Shown: positions 8,194 to 17,629, numbered from the stretch's first letter. The stretch: DNA of 64,000 bases from Dokdonella fugitiva (GCF_004342425.1 NZ_SLWQ01000006.1:174512-238511), one strand, 5' to 3'. Numbers and translations: made by a program. Notes: generated by a model not told the origin, from the sequence alone.

Positions 8194-9735
8194 ATGAATC
8201 ACCAGCCATCATCCAATGCCGCGCGCAAGCGCGACCAGCATGCCGTCGTCATCGCCGGCGGCGGGCCGACCGGGCTCATGCTCGCGGGCGAGCTCGCGCT
8301 CGCGGGCGTCGACGCCGTGATCGTCGAGCGGCGCGCGAGCGAGCAACTCGAAGGTTCGCGCGCAGGCGGCCTGCACGTGCGCACGATCGAAGTGCTCGAC
8401 CAGCGCGGCATCGCCGAGCGTTTCGTCCTGCAGGGCACGCGCCATCCGGTCGTGCACGCGCATCCGGCGCAGCTCGACATCAGCGACACGCCGACGCGAC
8501 ATCCATACACGCTCGGCCTGTGGCAGGGCCACATCGAGCGCACGCTCGCCGCGTGGGTCGGCGAGCTCGGCGTGCCGATCCTGCGCGGACGCGAGGTCGT
8601 CGGTTTCGTGCAGGACGACGACGGCGTCGAGGTGCGGCTCGGCGACGGCACGTCGTTGCGCGCGCGCTACCTCGTCGGCTGCGACGGCGGCCGCAGCGTC
8701 GTCCGCAAGGCCGCGGGCATCGGGTTCCCGGGCTGGGATGCGACCAGGAGCTGGCTCATCGCCGAGACGCGGATGAGCGACGAACCGGCATGGGGCATGC
8801 GCGAGGATGCGATCGGCACGCACGGTATCGGCAAGTCCGGCACCGACGGCTTCGTGCGCCTCGTACTGACCGAACGCGAGCTGGCTTCGGAGGGCGAGCC
8901 GACCCTGCGTGACATCAGCGACGCGCTCGTCGCGGTCTACGGCACGGACTTCGGCCTGCATGACCCGATCTGGATGTCCCGCTTCAACGACACGACGCGC
9001 CAGGCCGCGACCTATCGCGACCGTCGCGTGCTGCTCGCGGGCGACGCCGCGCACGTGCATCCGCCGGTCGGTGGCCAGGGTCTCAACCTCGGCGTGCAGG
9101 ACGCGGTCAACCTCGGCTGGAAACTCGCGCAGGTCGTCAGGGGCGCCGCACCCGAAGGCCTGCTCGACACCTACCATGCAGAGCGTCACGCCGTCGGCGC
9201 ACGCGTGCTGCGCAACACGATGGCGCAGGTCGCGCTCGGCCGCAGCGACGAACGCACCAAGGCACTCGCGGCGGTGATGGTCGAGCTGCTTGGCGCCGAC
9301 GATGCGCGGCGCGCGTTCGCGGCCGAGATGAGCGGGCTCGCGATCCGCTACGACCTCGGCGAAGGCCACCCGCTGCTCGGGCGGCGCATGCCCGATCTCG
9401 ATCTCGCCACCCAAGGCGGCGCGCTGCGCACATACACGCTGTTGCACGAGGCGCGGCCGCTGCTGCTCGACTTCAGTGGACGCGCGGCCCCCGACATCGC
9501 CGGGTGGCGCGATCGCGTGCAGTACGTCGCTGCGCGGTGCGAGGGACCATGGGAGCTGCCCGCGATCGGCACGGTACCGGCGCCGGGCTCCGTCCTCGTG
9601 CGTCCGGACGGCTACGTCGCATGGGTCGGGGAAGGTTCGCACGAAGGCCTCGCGGAGGCGCTCGCAACCTGGTTCGGGCCCGCCGCGGCCCGGTCTTCGC
9701 GGCGCATGCGCAGTGGCCATGACAGCGCGCCCTGA
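8194..9735 (+). CDS. FAD-dependent aromatic-ring monooxygenase (PHBH-type fold)
   Basis: A 513-residue flavoprotein of the class A monooxygenase family, which uses NAD(P)H and O2 to hydroxylate aromatic substrates. The FAD-binding GxGxxG equivalent is GGGPTG (22-27). The second FAD motif LLAGDAAHVHPPVGGQG lies at about 281-297. A DG-type motif is visible in LVGCDGGRSVVRKAAG. A C-terminal thioredoxin-like extension ends the protein, as in phenol or rifampicin monooxygenases. The ATG at 8194 follows GGAGG by 4 bases; the upstream frame is repeat DNA. The substrate cannot be told from sequence. Confidence 0.9.
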   Translation: MNHQPSSNAARKRDQHAVVIAGGGPTGLMLAGELALAGVDAVIVERRASEQLEGSRAGGLHVRTIEVLDQRGIAERFVLQGTRHPVVHAHPAQLDISDTPTRHPYTLGLWQGHIERTLAAWVGELGVPILRGREVVGFVQDDDGVEVRLGDGTSLRARYLVGCDGGRSVVRKAAGIGFPGWDATRSWLIAETRMSDEPAWGMREDAIGTHGIGKSGTDGFVRLVLTERELASEGEPTLRDISDALVAVYGTDFGLHDPIWMSRFNDTTRQAATYRDRRVLLAGDAAHVHPPVGGQGLNLGVQDAVNLGWKLAQVVRGAAPEGLLDTYHAERHAVGARVLRNTMAQVALGRSDERTKALAAVMVELLGADDARRAFAAEMSGLAIRYDLGEGHPLLGRRMPDLDLATQGGALRTYTLLHEARPLLLDFSGRAAPDIAGWRDRVQYVAARCEGPWELPAIGTVPAPGSVLVRPDGYVAWVGEGSHEGLAEALATWFGPAAARSSRRMRSGHDSAP

Positions 9736-9880
9736 CTTCACCTCTGCATAGGCGGTTCGAACCGTGTCACGTGCGCATGCCCGAACGCGGCTGAACGATC
9801 GCCGACGCCCGTGCGCGCGGCGTTCCGCGGGATTCACGCCGCGCCGACTACAACGAGCCGCTCCGCCACAAGGGAAACCC

Positions 9881-10384
9881 ATGATGGACACGCACGACGA
9901 ACCGCGCACCGTTCCCTCGCTGGACCTGCATCGCTATCTCGGCACCTGGTACGAGATCGCGCGCCTGCCGGAGCGGCATGAGCCCGCCGATTACACCGAC
10001 ATCACCGCGACCTACACGCTCGACGACGATGGCAGCGTGCGTGTCGACAACCGCGCGCTCGACCGCGAAGGCGAACCCGCGCAGGCCATCGGCAAGGCGA
10101 CGGTCGTCGAAGGCAGCGGCAATGCCAAGCTCGAAGTCAGCTTCATGCCCGAAGGCCTGCGCTGGGTCCCCTTCACGAAGGGTGACTACTGGGTGCTGCG
10201 CATCGACGGCGGTTACCACACGGCGCTCGTCGGCACGCCCGATCGCAGGCACCTCTGGCTGCTGTCGCGCACGCCGACGATCGACCCGGCCACGCGCAGC
10301 GCGTTCCTCGACACCGCCGTGCAACAGGGCTACGACCTCGACGGACTCATCACGACGCCGCACCGGGGCATCGTGACGGCCTGA
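9881..10384 (+). CDS. Bacterial lipocalin (Blc-like)
   Basis: A 167-residue lipocalin with the family signature GTWYEIARLPERHE (about 20-33), followed by the beta-barrel strands YTDITATYTLDDDG and KLEVSFMPEGLRW. The C-terminal R-HLWLLSRTPTI segment is also conserved in Blc. E. coli Blc is an outer-membrane lipoprotein that binds fatty acids and lysophospholipids. Here no signal peptide or lipobox is seen, so a cytoplasmic form is likely. ATG 9881 has AAGGGAAA upstream; an adjacent ATG at 9884 is also possible. A hairpin follows the stop codon. Confidence 0.9.
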   Translation: MMDTHDEPRTVPSLDLHRYLGTWYEIARLPERHEPADYTDITATYTLDDDGSVRVDNRALDREGEPAQAIGKATVVEGSGNAKLEVSFMPEGLRWVPFTKGDYWVLRIDGGYHTALVGTPDRRHLWLLSRTPTIDPATRSAFLDTAVQQGYDLDGLITTPHRGIVTA

Positions 10385-10390
10385 AGGTAA

Positions 10391-10419
10391 CGCGCCGGAC
10401 CGTTCGCGGGTCCGGCGCG
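10391..10419 (+). terminator. Hairpin after the lipocalin gene
   Basis: Perfect 11-bp stem CGCGCCGGACC/GGTCCGGCGCG with a 7-base loop, starting 7 bases after the stop. There is no T-tract, as is common in G+C-rich genomes. Confidence 0.6.
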
Positions 10420-10481
10420 GCATCTCGACGCGGCGACCTGATTTCGGCGACAGTTCGCCGATCGATGCCGGGAACGCCGCC

Positions 10482-12065
10482 ATGGATTTCGTCCACCTGT
10501 TCCAGCTGACCATCGCGATGATCCTCGCGATGATCGTCCTGCACTACCTCGCCCATCGCGCGGGCCTGCCGCCGCCGGTCGCGCTGATCGTCGGCGGCGC
10601 GACGCTCGCCTTCGCGCCGGGGCTGAGTTCGTTCCCGATCAATCCCGAACTCGTGCTCGTGCTGTTCCTGCCGCCGCTGCTCATGGACAGCGCGTGGGTG
10701 ATCGCGCTCGGCCAGTTGAAGCGGCACACGATCGGCATCGCCGCGCTCGCGGTCGGTGCGGTGCTGTTCACGACACTCGTGGTCGCGGTCGTCGCGCACC
10801 TCCTGGTCCCGTCGCTGCCGTGGGCCGCGTGCGCGGCGCTCGGCGCGGTCGTCGCGCCGCCGGATGCGGTCTCCGCGCGCGCCGTGCTCGAGCGCGTGAA
10901 GCTGCCGCGGCGGCTCAGGATCCTGCTCGAAGGCGAAAGCCTGCTCAACGACGCGACCGGCCTCGTGCTGTTCCGCTTCGCGATCACCGCAGGCATCACG
11001 GGCCAGTTCAGCGCGGGTGCGGCGATCGGCCAGTTCGTGCTGCTCGCGGTCGGCGGCGCGGTCATCGGCAGCATCGTCGGCTACACCTGGGTCAAGCTCG
11101 CGCGCCGCCTCGACGACGAATACCTCATCATCGCGGCAACGTCGCTGCTGTCGTGGATCGCCTACCTGCTCGCCGAGCGCGTGCACGTGTCCGGCGTGAT
11201 CGCCACGGTCACCACCGGCCTCATCGTGAGCTGGCACGCGCACACGGTGATCTCGGCGTCGGCGCGCATGCGCGGCGGTTCGTTCTGGGACACGATGATC
11301 TTCCTGATCGAGGCCGGCGTGTTCATGCTCATTGGCCTGTCGCTGCGCGGCGTGATCGAGCGCGCCGGCGGCCTCGGGCCGATCATCGAAACGATGGGCG
11401 TGCCGAGCCTCGCGATCCTCGCCGCGATCACCGCCGCACGCTTCGCATGGATGTTCGCCTCCGACGCGATCATCCTCGCGTGCCGGCGCATCGGCCTCAC
11501 GCGCCACGCGCCGATCGGGCCGCGTGCATCCACCGTCCTGAGCTGGGCCGGCGTGCGCGGCGTCGTCACGCTCGCGCTCGCGCTGAGCGTGCCGGACGCG
11601 TTCCCCGGCCACGACTTCATCCTCGTCGCCGCCTCGGTCGTGATCCTCGGCACCGTGCTGCTGCAGGCGACCACGTTCAATCGCGTCATCGCCTGGGCGA
11701 GGCTGTCGGAAGCGCCGTCCGAAAAACCGCCGCTGACGATGCACGAAGCGGAGGCGGCGATGGCCCAGGTGCAGCTCGCGATCGTCGAGCGCAATGCCTA
11801 CGACGCCGACGGCAAGCTCGTCCATCCACAATTGCTCGATCGCTACCAGCGCAGGGCCAGCGCAAGCATCAACTATGCGGCGCGCCCCGATCACTACTCG
11901 CCGATGCTGCACGCACACTTCGACCTCGTGCTCGCCGCCGTCGCGATCGGCCGCGCCGAACTCATCCGCCTGCACCGCGCCGGCGAAATCGATGACGACA
12001 CGCTGCACGAACTCGAACGCGATCTCGACCTCGAGGAACTCGGCGCGTTGTCGGCGAAGTCGTGA
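10482..12065 (+). CDS. CPA1-family Na+/H+ antiporter
   Basis: A 527-residue inner-membrane exchanger. About 12 hydrophobic segments occupy residues 1-410, followed by a hydrophilic cytoplasmic tail rich in acidic residues. CPA1 landmarks are visible: ALGAVVAPPDAVSAR (about 120-135, the ion-site region), LEGESLLNDATGLVLFRFA (about 145-163, the ND pair) and LSWAGVRGVVTLALAL (about 355-370). It exports Na+ (or K+) for protons and serves pH and salt homeostasis. ATG 10482 has GGGA about 8 bases before it. It appears to be a single-gene unit. Confidence 0.93.
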   Translation: MDFVHLFQLTIAMILAMIVLHYLAHRAGLPPPVALIVGGATLAFAPGLSSFPINPELVLVLFLPPLLMDSAWVIALGQLKRHTIGIAALAVGAVLFTTLVVAVVAHLLVPSLPWAACAALGAVVAPPDAVSARAVLERVKLPRRLRILLEGESLLNDATGLVLFRFAITAGITGQFSAGAAIGQFVLLAVGGAVIGSIVGYTWVKLARRLDDEYLIIAATSLLSWIAYLLAERVHVSGVIATVTTGLIVSWHAHTVISASARMRGGSFWDTMIFLIEAGVFMLIGLSLRGVIERAGGLGPIIETMGVPSLAILAAITAARFAWMFASDAIILACRRIGLTRHAPIGPRASTVLSWAGVRGVVTLALALSVPDAFPGHDFILVAASVVILGTVLLQATTFNRVIAWARLSEAPSEKPPLTMHEAEAAMAQVQLAIVERNAYDADGKLVHPQLLDRYQRRASASINYAARPDHYSPMLHAHFDLVLAAVAIGRAELIRLHRAGEIDDDTLHELERDLDLEELGALSAKS

Positions 12066-12222
12066 CCGGGAACATGCGACGACGCATGCCTTTCGGTTCT
12101 CCGCCTCGTACGAACGATGCATACCGCTCCGTTCGCCCTCGGCGCAGGCCAGGAGGGCCGGAGTCGCTCGGGAAGGCGGCGCGCGGGGGAGTCATCACCA
12201 AGCCGCTGGTGATCGTGGGTAG

Positions 12223-12513
12223 GAAGAAGATACATTCTTCCAAGTGTGGCTCACGAACTTCGTCGATTGCCTAGACGAAGCGAACACGATCAGCTCGCCG
12301 CAGCCGCATCGCCTGCAGGGAAGAATCGGCGTCATCAAGACCCCGGCATTCGACGCAGGAAGATGGGACGGCTCCGATCTGTTCAGCGTTCCCCAAGACC
12401 CGAACAATAGGATCTTCTGCACGGACCGGTTCATGGAGGCATGGAGAGCCGCTTCGCTTCGCGGTGCCCTGTTTTCGCGACGACTGTTCGACCCTGAAGC
12501 CATTGTTTGCTGA
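12223..12513 (+). pseudogene. Fragment of an immunity-like protein (Imm11/DUF1629-type)
   Basis: The frame is open from just after a TAG at 12220-12222 to TGA 12511-12513. From a GTG at 12244 it codes 89 residues: WLTNFVDCLDEANTISS.., then FDAGRWDGSDLFSVPQ, RIFCTDRFMEAWRAASLRG and FSRRLFDPEAIVC. The layout (aspartate-rich DLF, then a serine/threonine-E/D-RF helix, then a glycine turn) resembles, from memory, the C-terminal half of Imm11-like immunity proteins. Such proteins are normally about twice as long. The coding sense seems to continue upstream of 12244 to the stop, so the 5' half is lost or frameshifted. No toxin gene is nearby. The family assignment is tentative. Confidence 0.4.
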
Positions 12514-12609
12514 GGCGCGGCCGGGTAAGGGAGATCAGCGTCATGCCGCGAATCGGGCAGACAGAGCGCTGTGGGTGAGGCGGGAGGCGTGCGGGGGATA
12601 AAGATCAAA

Positions 12610-12692
12610 ATGGATTCCCGCTTTCGCGGGAATGACGTCGGTGGGCGGCGTCGGGTTACCCCACCCTGCCCTCCCCCGCGAGCGGGAGAGGG
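12610..12692. repeat. REP-like palindrome pair
   Basis: 12610-12637 is the exact inverse of the unit at 1349-1376. 12669-12692 is a CCCTCYCCCGC/GCGGGAGAGGG unit. They lie just past the stop codon of the minus-strand serine hydrolase. Confidence 0.8.
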
Positions 12693-12727
12693 CGGCGGTC
12701 GTGCGATGGTGCGACGACCTCGGTCCG

Positions 12728-14743
12728 TCAGCCCTTGTCGGCGGACGACTTCACTTCGGTGAAGACGTACTCGTGCTGGCCGTCGCGGGCGATGAGGCGG
12801 CGTTCGGTGTCGGTGTCGGCGCGCACGAGGAGGAAGCCGCTCGCGATCGGGTCGATCATCACGTAGGCGAGGCTGCCGTCGGTTTGCGGGCTGGTGGCGA
12901 TCTCGGATTTGAAGGCGCCGACGTCCATCCAGGCCTTGCCGCCTTCCTTCGTGACGATGATGTCGCCGAGTGCGTCGCTGTGGTAGCGCGGCGCGAGCGT
13001 GGCGAGGGCGGCGGCGTCGGCGGGGTACTGGATGAGCTTGCGTTGCGCGTCCCACGAGGCGCGGCTGCCTTTGGCATTGGCGTCGGCGGTCGCGAGGGCC
13101 TGCGGTTCGCCGTCGAACATGAGTTCGTTGAGGCGGCGCTTGAACGGCCCGCGCAGCATCACGCCTTCGTCGGAATTGGTGAGGATCACCGCGCCGACCT
13201 TTTGATCCGGCCACCACATCATGTTGGAGTGGAAGCCGTCCATGTCGCCGCCGTGGTCGACGATGGTAACGCCGTCGCTCTTGTCGACCATCAGTGCCAT
13301 CGCATAATCGCGGTCGACGCCGAGCGCGATCTGCGGCTGGCGGCGCTCCAGCAGCGCGGCTTCGCCGATGTAGCGCGTGCCGTCGGGCAGGAGGCCCTTG
13401 CGGATTTCCATCTGCACGTACTTGAGCAGGTCGTTGACCGTGCTCCACGCGGCGCCCGCGGGGCGCGAGGCGCGGATCGTGTCGTTTAGGCCCATGCCCA
13501 TCACGCGCACGACGTGGTCGATGTCGTAGCCATGCGGTGCGGCGTAGTCGCCGGTTTGCGCGGCGGCGTAGTCGAACGTGGTGTCCTTCATGCCGAGCGG
13601 ATCGAACACGAGCGATTGCATCGCCTGGTCGTAGCCTTTGCCGAGCTCGCTGCCTGGATAGGCGATCTGCCCGCCGATGAAGCCGGCCGCGGCGGCCATC
13701 GGGTTGGAGTACTGGAAGAGTTCGCCGAAGGCGCTGGTCGGCTGCATCGTGCCGAGCGTGGCCATCACGCTTTCGGGCGTCTGCTTCTCGCCCTCGAACA
13801 GCCATTCGTAATCCTGCCGCGGCAGGCCGGTGCAGGCGCAGATGAGGTGCTTCACGAGCACCTGCTTGGTCGTGTCGGCATTGCCGAGCTTGAACGCGGG
13901 GTAGACGTCGGTGACGTGCGCGTTCCAGTCGAGCTTGCCCGCGTCGACGAGCTTGGCGAGCATGAGCGTGGTGAGCGCCTTGGTGTTGGAGGCGATCATG
14001 AAGCGCGTGTCGGCGTCGACTTTTTCCGGCTTGCCGAGCGCGCGCACGCCGAAGCCCTGCGCCATGACGACCTTGCCGTCCTGCACGATGCCGATCGCGA
14101 CGCCGGGCACGTCGTATTCGCTGCGCATGTGCTCGACGAAGTCGGCGACCTGCTTGAGGCGCGCGTCGTCGAACGTGTGCGCGGTGCGGCCCTTGAACGA
14201 TTCGCGCTTGTAGTCGGCGGGCAGCAGGCGCTGGTTGATCTTGCCGAGCTGCGAGGCGCGCTTCTCGGCGAGCGCCTGGTCCATGTCGACGACGAGCACG
14301 GTGAACTTCGTGCCGCGGCGGAACGCACCAGCGTACACCGCGCGCTTCGCGTTCGGTGGCACGTCGTAGTCGTAGAAGCGGCGTTGCTCCCAACCGTCGC
14401 GTGGCGCGGCGTCGTTGGCGACGAGGAACTTCGGCGAGAGCTTGAGCAGTTTCCAGCCCTGCTCCACCGCTTCGTCGGCGGTCTTCGCGGACGCATCCAT
14501 GATCGCGATGCGCGAGCCGTCGTTCTCGGGCGGCGTGAGGATCACGCCCTTCCCTTCCGCCTTCTGCGACCAGCCGGCGGGGAGGATGAAGGTCGCGTTG
14601 TGCGGCGTCTTCGACGGTTTGTCGGCGGCGGCGCTGGCGGATGTCGCCGCCGTGGCGGGTTTGGTGTCAGCGTAGGCGTGCGGCGCGACGCAGGCAAGCG
14701 TGAGCGCGAAGGCGAGCGCGCCGAGGTTGAACGAGCGATCCAT
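12728..14743 (-). CDS. Secreted serine hydrolase, class C beta-lactamase fold
   Basis: A 671-residue exported protein. A signal peptide (about 1-25, ending AYA-DT) is followed by an extra N-terminal domain of about 200 residues with no family I can name. The beta-lactamase/D-peptidase domain comes next: SNTK gives S252 and K255 (SxxK), QYSNP supplies the YxN triad residue and HGGDMDGF the KTG-equivalent. A C-terminal domain of about 150 residues follows. Such proteins are usually peptidases or esterases and not antibiotic-resistance enzymes. ATG 14743 has CGGAG 7 bases upstream and opens the signal peptide. The frame is open far upstream to 16270, but that part is antisense to the SPFH gene. 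Confidence 0.9.
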   Translation of the reverse strand: MDRSFNLGALAFALTLACVAPHAYADTKPATAATSASAAADKPSKTPHNATFILPAGWSQKAEGKGVILTPPENDGSRIAIMDASAKTADEAVEQGWKLLKLSPKFLVANDAAPRDGWEQRRFYDYDVPPNAKRAVYAGAFRRGTKFTVLVVDMDQALAEKRASQLGKINQRLLPADYKRESFKGRTAHTFDDARLKQVADFVEHMRSEYDVPGVAIGIVQDGKVVMAQGFGVRALGKPEKVDADTRFMIASNTKALTTLMLAKLVDAGKLDWNAHVTDVYPAFKLGNADTTKQVLVKHLICACTGLPRQDYEWLFEGEKQTPESVMATLGTMQPTSAFGELFQYSNPMAAAAGFIGGQIAYPGSELGKGYDQAMQSLVFDPLGMKDTTFDYAAAQTGDYAAPHGYDIDHVVRVMGMGLNDTIRASRPAGAAWSTVNDLLKYVQMEIRKGLLPDGTRYIGEAALLERRQPQIALGVDRDYAMALMVDKSDGVTIVDHGGDMDGFHSNMMWWPDQKVGAVILTNSDEGVMLRGPFKRRLNELMFDGEPQALATADANAKGSRASWDAQRKLIQYPADAAALATLAPRYHSDALGDIIVTKEGGKAWMDVGAFKSEIATSPQTDGSLAYVMIDPIASGFLLVRADTDTERRLIARDGQHEYVFTEVKSSADKG

Positions 14744-15058
14744 GGACGACTCCGGTGGAAGGGGCCGGTCGAGTCTCGGTGACGTGGAATGCGTCGTGCA
14801 AGTGTCGGTGGTGGCGAATCGCGTGTCTCGCTCCGAAGACCCTCGCCCAGACCCTCTCCCGCAAGCGGGACAGGGAAAACAGCTGTCTCCTCTCCCACTT
14901 GCGGGAGAGGTCGCGCCGACAGGCGCGGGTGAGGGAAACCGGAGCGAGACGCAACGCACACCGGCCCCACGCCTTCCGTCACTGGCCCCACCCCTCAGGG
15001 AAGGTATATTGCACACGCAGGCCGGCACGGTGCCGGCCGCGGAAACGCGGGAGACGTC
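14744..15058. repeat. Divergent intergenic region with two REP units
   Basis: 14852-14875 and 14889-14910 are CCCTCTCCC-type palindromes. The remainder must hold the divergent promoters of the serine hydrolase and the SPFH operon. No convincing -35/-10 pair was recognised. Confidence 0.6.
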
Positions 15059-16210
15059 ATGGGTCTTGTGCAGGCAGCGGTGGGGGCAATCGGCGGTACG
15101 CTCGCCGACCAGTGGAAGGACTTCTACACGGTGCCGGACGGCTTGCCGGCGACGGCGGCGCTGTTCGCCGCGGTGCCGCGCGGCACGAATGCCGGGCGCG
15201 GTTCCAACACGAAGGGCTCGTCGAACATCATCACCGACGGCTCGAAGATCGTCGTGCCGGAAGGCTACGGCCTGCTGCTGTTCCAGGACGGCAAGATCAC
15301 CGGCTTCGCATCGGAAGCCGGCGGCTACGAGTGGCGCTCGGACGACATCAATTCCAAGTCGATCTTCACCGGCGGCGGCCTCGTCGACTCGCTGATCAAG
15401 CAGAGCTGGGAGCGCTTCAAGTTCGGCGGCCAGCCGGGCTCGCAGCAGGCGGCGTTCTTCGTCTCGCTGAAGGAGCTGCCGGACAACCGCTTCGGCACGC
15501 AGTCGGAGATCTACTGGGACGACGGCTTCCTCAATACGCAGGTCGGCGCGATCACGCGCGGCTCGTACACGCTCAGGATCGTCGACCCGATCCTGTTCGC
15601 GAAGAACTTCGTGCCCGCGACCTACCTGCAGCCGGGCCAGGTGTTCGACTTCACCGACATGGACAACGCGGCGGCGGCGCAGCTCTTCAATGAAGTGGTG
15701 GGTTCGCTCGCGCCGGCGTTCAGCCTCTACACGAACGATCCGTCGAAGGGCAATCGCATCACGAAGATCCAGCAGGATTCGATCGGTTTCGCGAAAAGCC
15801 TGTCGGATGCGGTGGAAGCGGCGTACCAGTGGAAGTCCGATCGCGGCCTCGCGATCGTCAAGACCGCGATCGTCTCGATCGAGTACGACGCCAACACGCG
15901 CGAGCTCCTCAAGAACGTGCAGCGCGCGGATGCGCTGTCCGGCGCGCGCGGCAATTCCAACCTGCAGGCGAGCGTCGCCGCGGGCCTGCAGGCCGCGGGC
16001 GAGAACGGCGGTGGCGCGGGCATGATGGGCATCGGCATGGCGTCGGGCATGATGGGCGGGCTCGGCGGCCTGCAACAGCCGGTCGCACCGGCCGCGCCGG
16101 CCGCGGACGATCCGGTCGCCAAGCTCAAGAAGGCGAAGGAGATGCTCGACCTCGGCCTCATCACGCAGGCGGATTACGACGCGCTCAAGAGCAAGGCGCT
16201 GGGGCTGTAG
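15059..16210 (+). CDS. SPFH-domain protein with C-terminal SHOCT (YdjI-like)
   Basis: A 383-residue protein. The body (about 40-300) has the SPFH/virion-core-protein-like pattern (GSKIVVPEGYGLLLFQDGKI, then SIFTGGGLVDSLIKQSWERF). A glycine/methionine-rich linker (about 318-340) leads to a C-terminal SHOCT motif, VAKLKKAKEMLDLGLITQAD. In Bacillus, YdjI of this type brings the PspA homologue YdjF to the membrane in the envelope-stress operon ydjFGHI. ATG 15059 has GGGAG 6 bases upstream. The next two genes (zinc-ribbon membrane protein, small membrane protein) complete a similar set, but no PspA gene is present here. Confidence 0.85.
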   Translation: MGLVQAAVGAIGGTLADQWKDFYTVPDGLPATAALFAAVPRGTNAGRGSNTKGSSNIITDGSKIVVPEGYGLLLFQDGKITGFASEAGGYEWRSDDINSKSIFTGGGLVDSLIKQSWERFKFGGQPGSQQAAFFVSLKELPDNRFGTQSEIYWDDGFLNTQVGAITRGSYTLRIVDPILFAKNFVPATYLQPGQVFDFTDMDNAAAAQLFNEVVGSLAPAFSLYTNDPSKGNRITKIQQDSIGFAKSLSDAVEAAYQWKSDRGLAIVKTAIVSIEYDANTRELLKNVQRADALSGARGNSNLQASVAAGLQAAGENGGGAGMMGIGMASGMMGGLGGLQQPVAPAAPAADDPVAKLKKAKEMLDLGLITQADYDALKSKALGL

Positions 16211-16237
16211 CGATTCGGCAGACGACCCCCACCGCCG

Positions 16238-16264
16238 TCGTCCCGGCGAAAGCCGGGATGGCGG
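16238..16264. repeat. REP-like palindrome inside the SPFH operon
   Basis: Arms TCCCGGC/GCCGGGA with a GAAA-containing loop, between the SPFH gene and the zinc-ribbon gene. Hairpins in this position often protect the upstream mRNA or lower expression of the next gene. Confidence 0.65.
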
Positions 16265-16305
16265 CGACACGATGGCTTACCCGAATTCGCGGACCGCACG
16301 ACACC

Positions 16306-17610
16306 ATGTCCAACGCCAACCCGCCATCGGGGCCGCGCTACACCGGCCCCGGTTCGCCGCAGGACGTACCGCCCCTACCCGGCCAGACCGGCATCGACCC
16401 GGCGACGATGCCCGAGCCGATCCGCAAGGAACTCGAGGCACCCGACCCCGTCGCGATCGACACCGCCTCGAAGGAACTCGAGGACGGCGTCAACCGCTGC
16501 CCGAAGTGCGGTTCGACCGAGGTCCGCCACAAGCCCGGCAGCGACCTGCTCGTGTGCCTGTACTGCCGCCACCAGTGGCAGAGCGAACGCGTCGAGGAAC
16601 AGTTCGGCCTCGGCGAGGGCATCGACCAGCTCGAAGGCACGGTCATCGCCTCCGGCGCGCGCGACATCGCGGCCGACGCGAAGGCGCTGATGACGTTCAA
16701 GTGCAGCGGCTGCGGCGCGGAAGTCACCATCAACACCGAGAACGCGATGACCGCGCGCTGCCACTGGTGCCGGCACGTGCTCGGCGTCAACGAGCAGATC
16801 GCCAACGGCGCGGTGCCGGACGCGGTGCTGCCATTCCATATCAGGAAGGACGACGCGGTCGCGCGCATCCGCCAGTTCGTCGACAAGCGCCGCCTGTTCG
16901 CGCTGAAGGAATTCAAGGAACAGTTCACGCCCGAGAACGTCGTCGGCGTGTACCTGCCGTACATGATCATCGACGCCAACGCGAGCGCCGACATCCGCGG
17001 CCAGGGCGAGATCGAGACGCGCCGCTACACCAAGGGCAGCGGCGACAACAAGAAGACCTACTACGATGCCGACGTCTATCGCGTCGAGCGCCACGTCGAC
17101 TTCACCGTCGACGACCTGCCGCTGGAGTCGTCGTCCGAGCGCGGCAACCTCGACACGCGCCGCAACACCAACAACATCATCAATACGATCCTGCCGTTCG
17201 ACACCAAGAACGCGGTGAAGTGGAACGCGTCCTACCTCGCGGGGTTCACGTCCGAGAAGCGCGACCGCGACGTCGAGGCGCTGCGTCCGCGCCTCGAGGA
17301 CCAGTTGCTGTCGATCGCGCGCGCGCAAGTCGAGCCGTCGGTGAAACGCTACGGCCGCGGCGTGCGTTGGGAGCGCGAACGCCTGGACGTGCGCGGCACG
17401 CGCTGGGTATCGATGTACCTGCCGGTGTGGCTGTACTCCTACCACCAGCCCGGCAGCAACGGCGGCATGCTGCACTACATCGCCGTCAACGGCCGCACCG
17501 GCGAGACGATGGGCAGCGTGCCGGTGCAACAGTGGAAGCTGCTCGCGACCGCGCTCACGGTCGGCACCGTCCTCGAAAGCATCGTGCTGTGGATCCTCGC
17601 CCACTCGTGA
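16306..17610 (+). CDS. Zinc-ribbon membrane-anchored protein (YdjG-like)
   Basis: A 434-residue protein. Two zinc ribbons lie near the N-terminus: CPKCGS-x14-CLYCRHQW at about 65-88 and CSGCGA-x14-CHWC at about 137-160. A conserved body follows (VYLPYMIIDANASADIRG, YYDADVYRVERHVDFTVDD). One hydrophobic helix at the very end (ATALTVGTVLESIVLWILA) makes it tail-anchored. Such proteins are often misannotated as helicases because of the ribbons, but no ATPase motif exists here. The ATG at 16306 lacks a good ribosome site. It is the second gene of the SPFH unit, and a role at the membrane with the SPFH protein is inferred from the Bacillus ydjGI pair. Confidence 0.82.
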   Translation: MSNANPPSGPRYTGPGSPQDVPPLPGQTGIDPATMPEPIRKELEAPDPVAIDTASKELEDGVNRCPKCGSTEVRHKPGSDLLVCLYCRHQWQSERVEEQFGLGEGIDQLEGTVIASGARDIAADAKALMTFKCSGCGAEVTINTENAMTARCHWCRHVLGVNEQIANGAVPDAVLPFHIRKDDAVARIRQFVDKRRLFALKEFKEQFTPENVVGVYLPYMIIDANASADIRGQGEIETRRYTKGSGDNKKTYYDADVYRVERHVDFTVDDLPLESSSERGNLDTRRNTNNIINTILPFDTKNAVKWNASYLAGFTSEKRDRDVEALRPRLEDQLLSIARAQVEPSVKRYGRGVRWERERLDVRGTRWVSMYLPVWLYSYHQPGSNGGMLHYIAVNGRTGETMGSVPVQQWKLLATALTVGTVLESIVLWILAHS

Positions 17611-17629
17611 ACATCATGGAGCACCTGTC

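Larger units (their letters stand above)
12066..12727. other. Intergenic region with a decayed gene and REPs
   Basis: 662 bases. The middle (about 12220-12513) is visibly lower in G+C and carries a fragment resembling immunity proteins (listed separately). The end (12610-12692) is two REP palindromes. The first 150 bases show nothing recognised. Confidence 0.6.

Noticed and set aside
10350..12122. 590-residue minus-strand frame opposite the antiporter
   Set aside because: Arg/Glu/His-rich shadow of a membrane protein gene, without recognisable motifs.
12728..16270. Possible 1180-residue fusion ending in the serine hydrolase
   Set aside because: The part upstream of 14743 is antisense to the SPFH gene. 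The signal peptide and ribosome site at 14743 mark the true start.
16306..17610. Annotation of the zinc-ribbon protein as a primosomal helicase
   Set aside because: Only the zinc ribbons are shared; there is no Walker A, DExH or other helicase motif.
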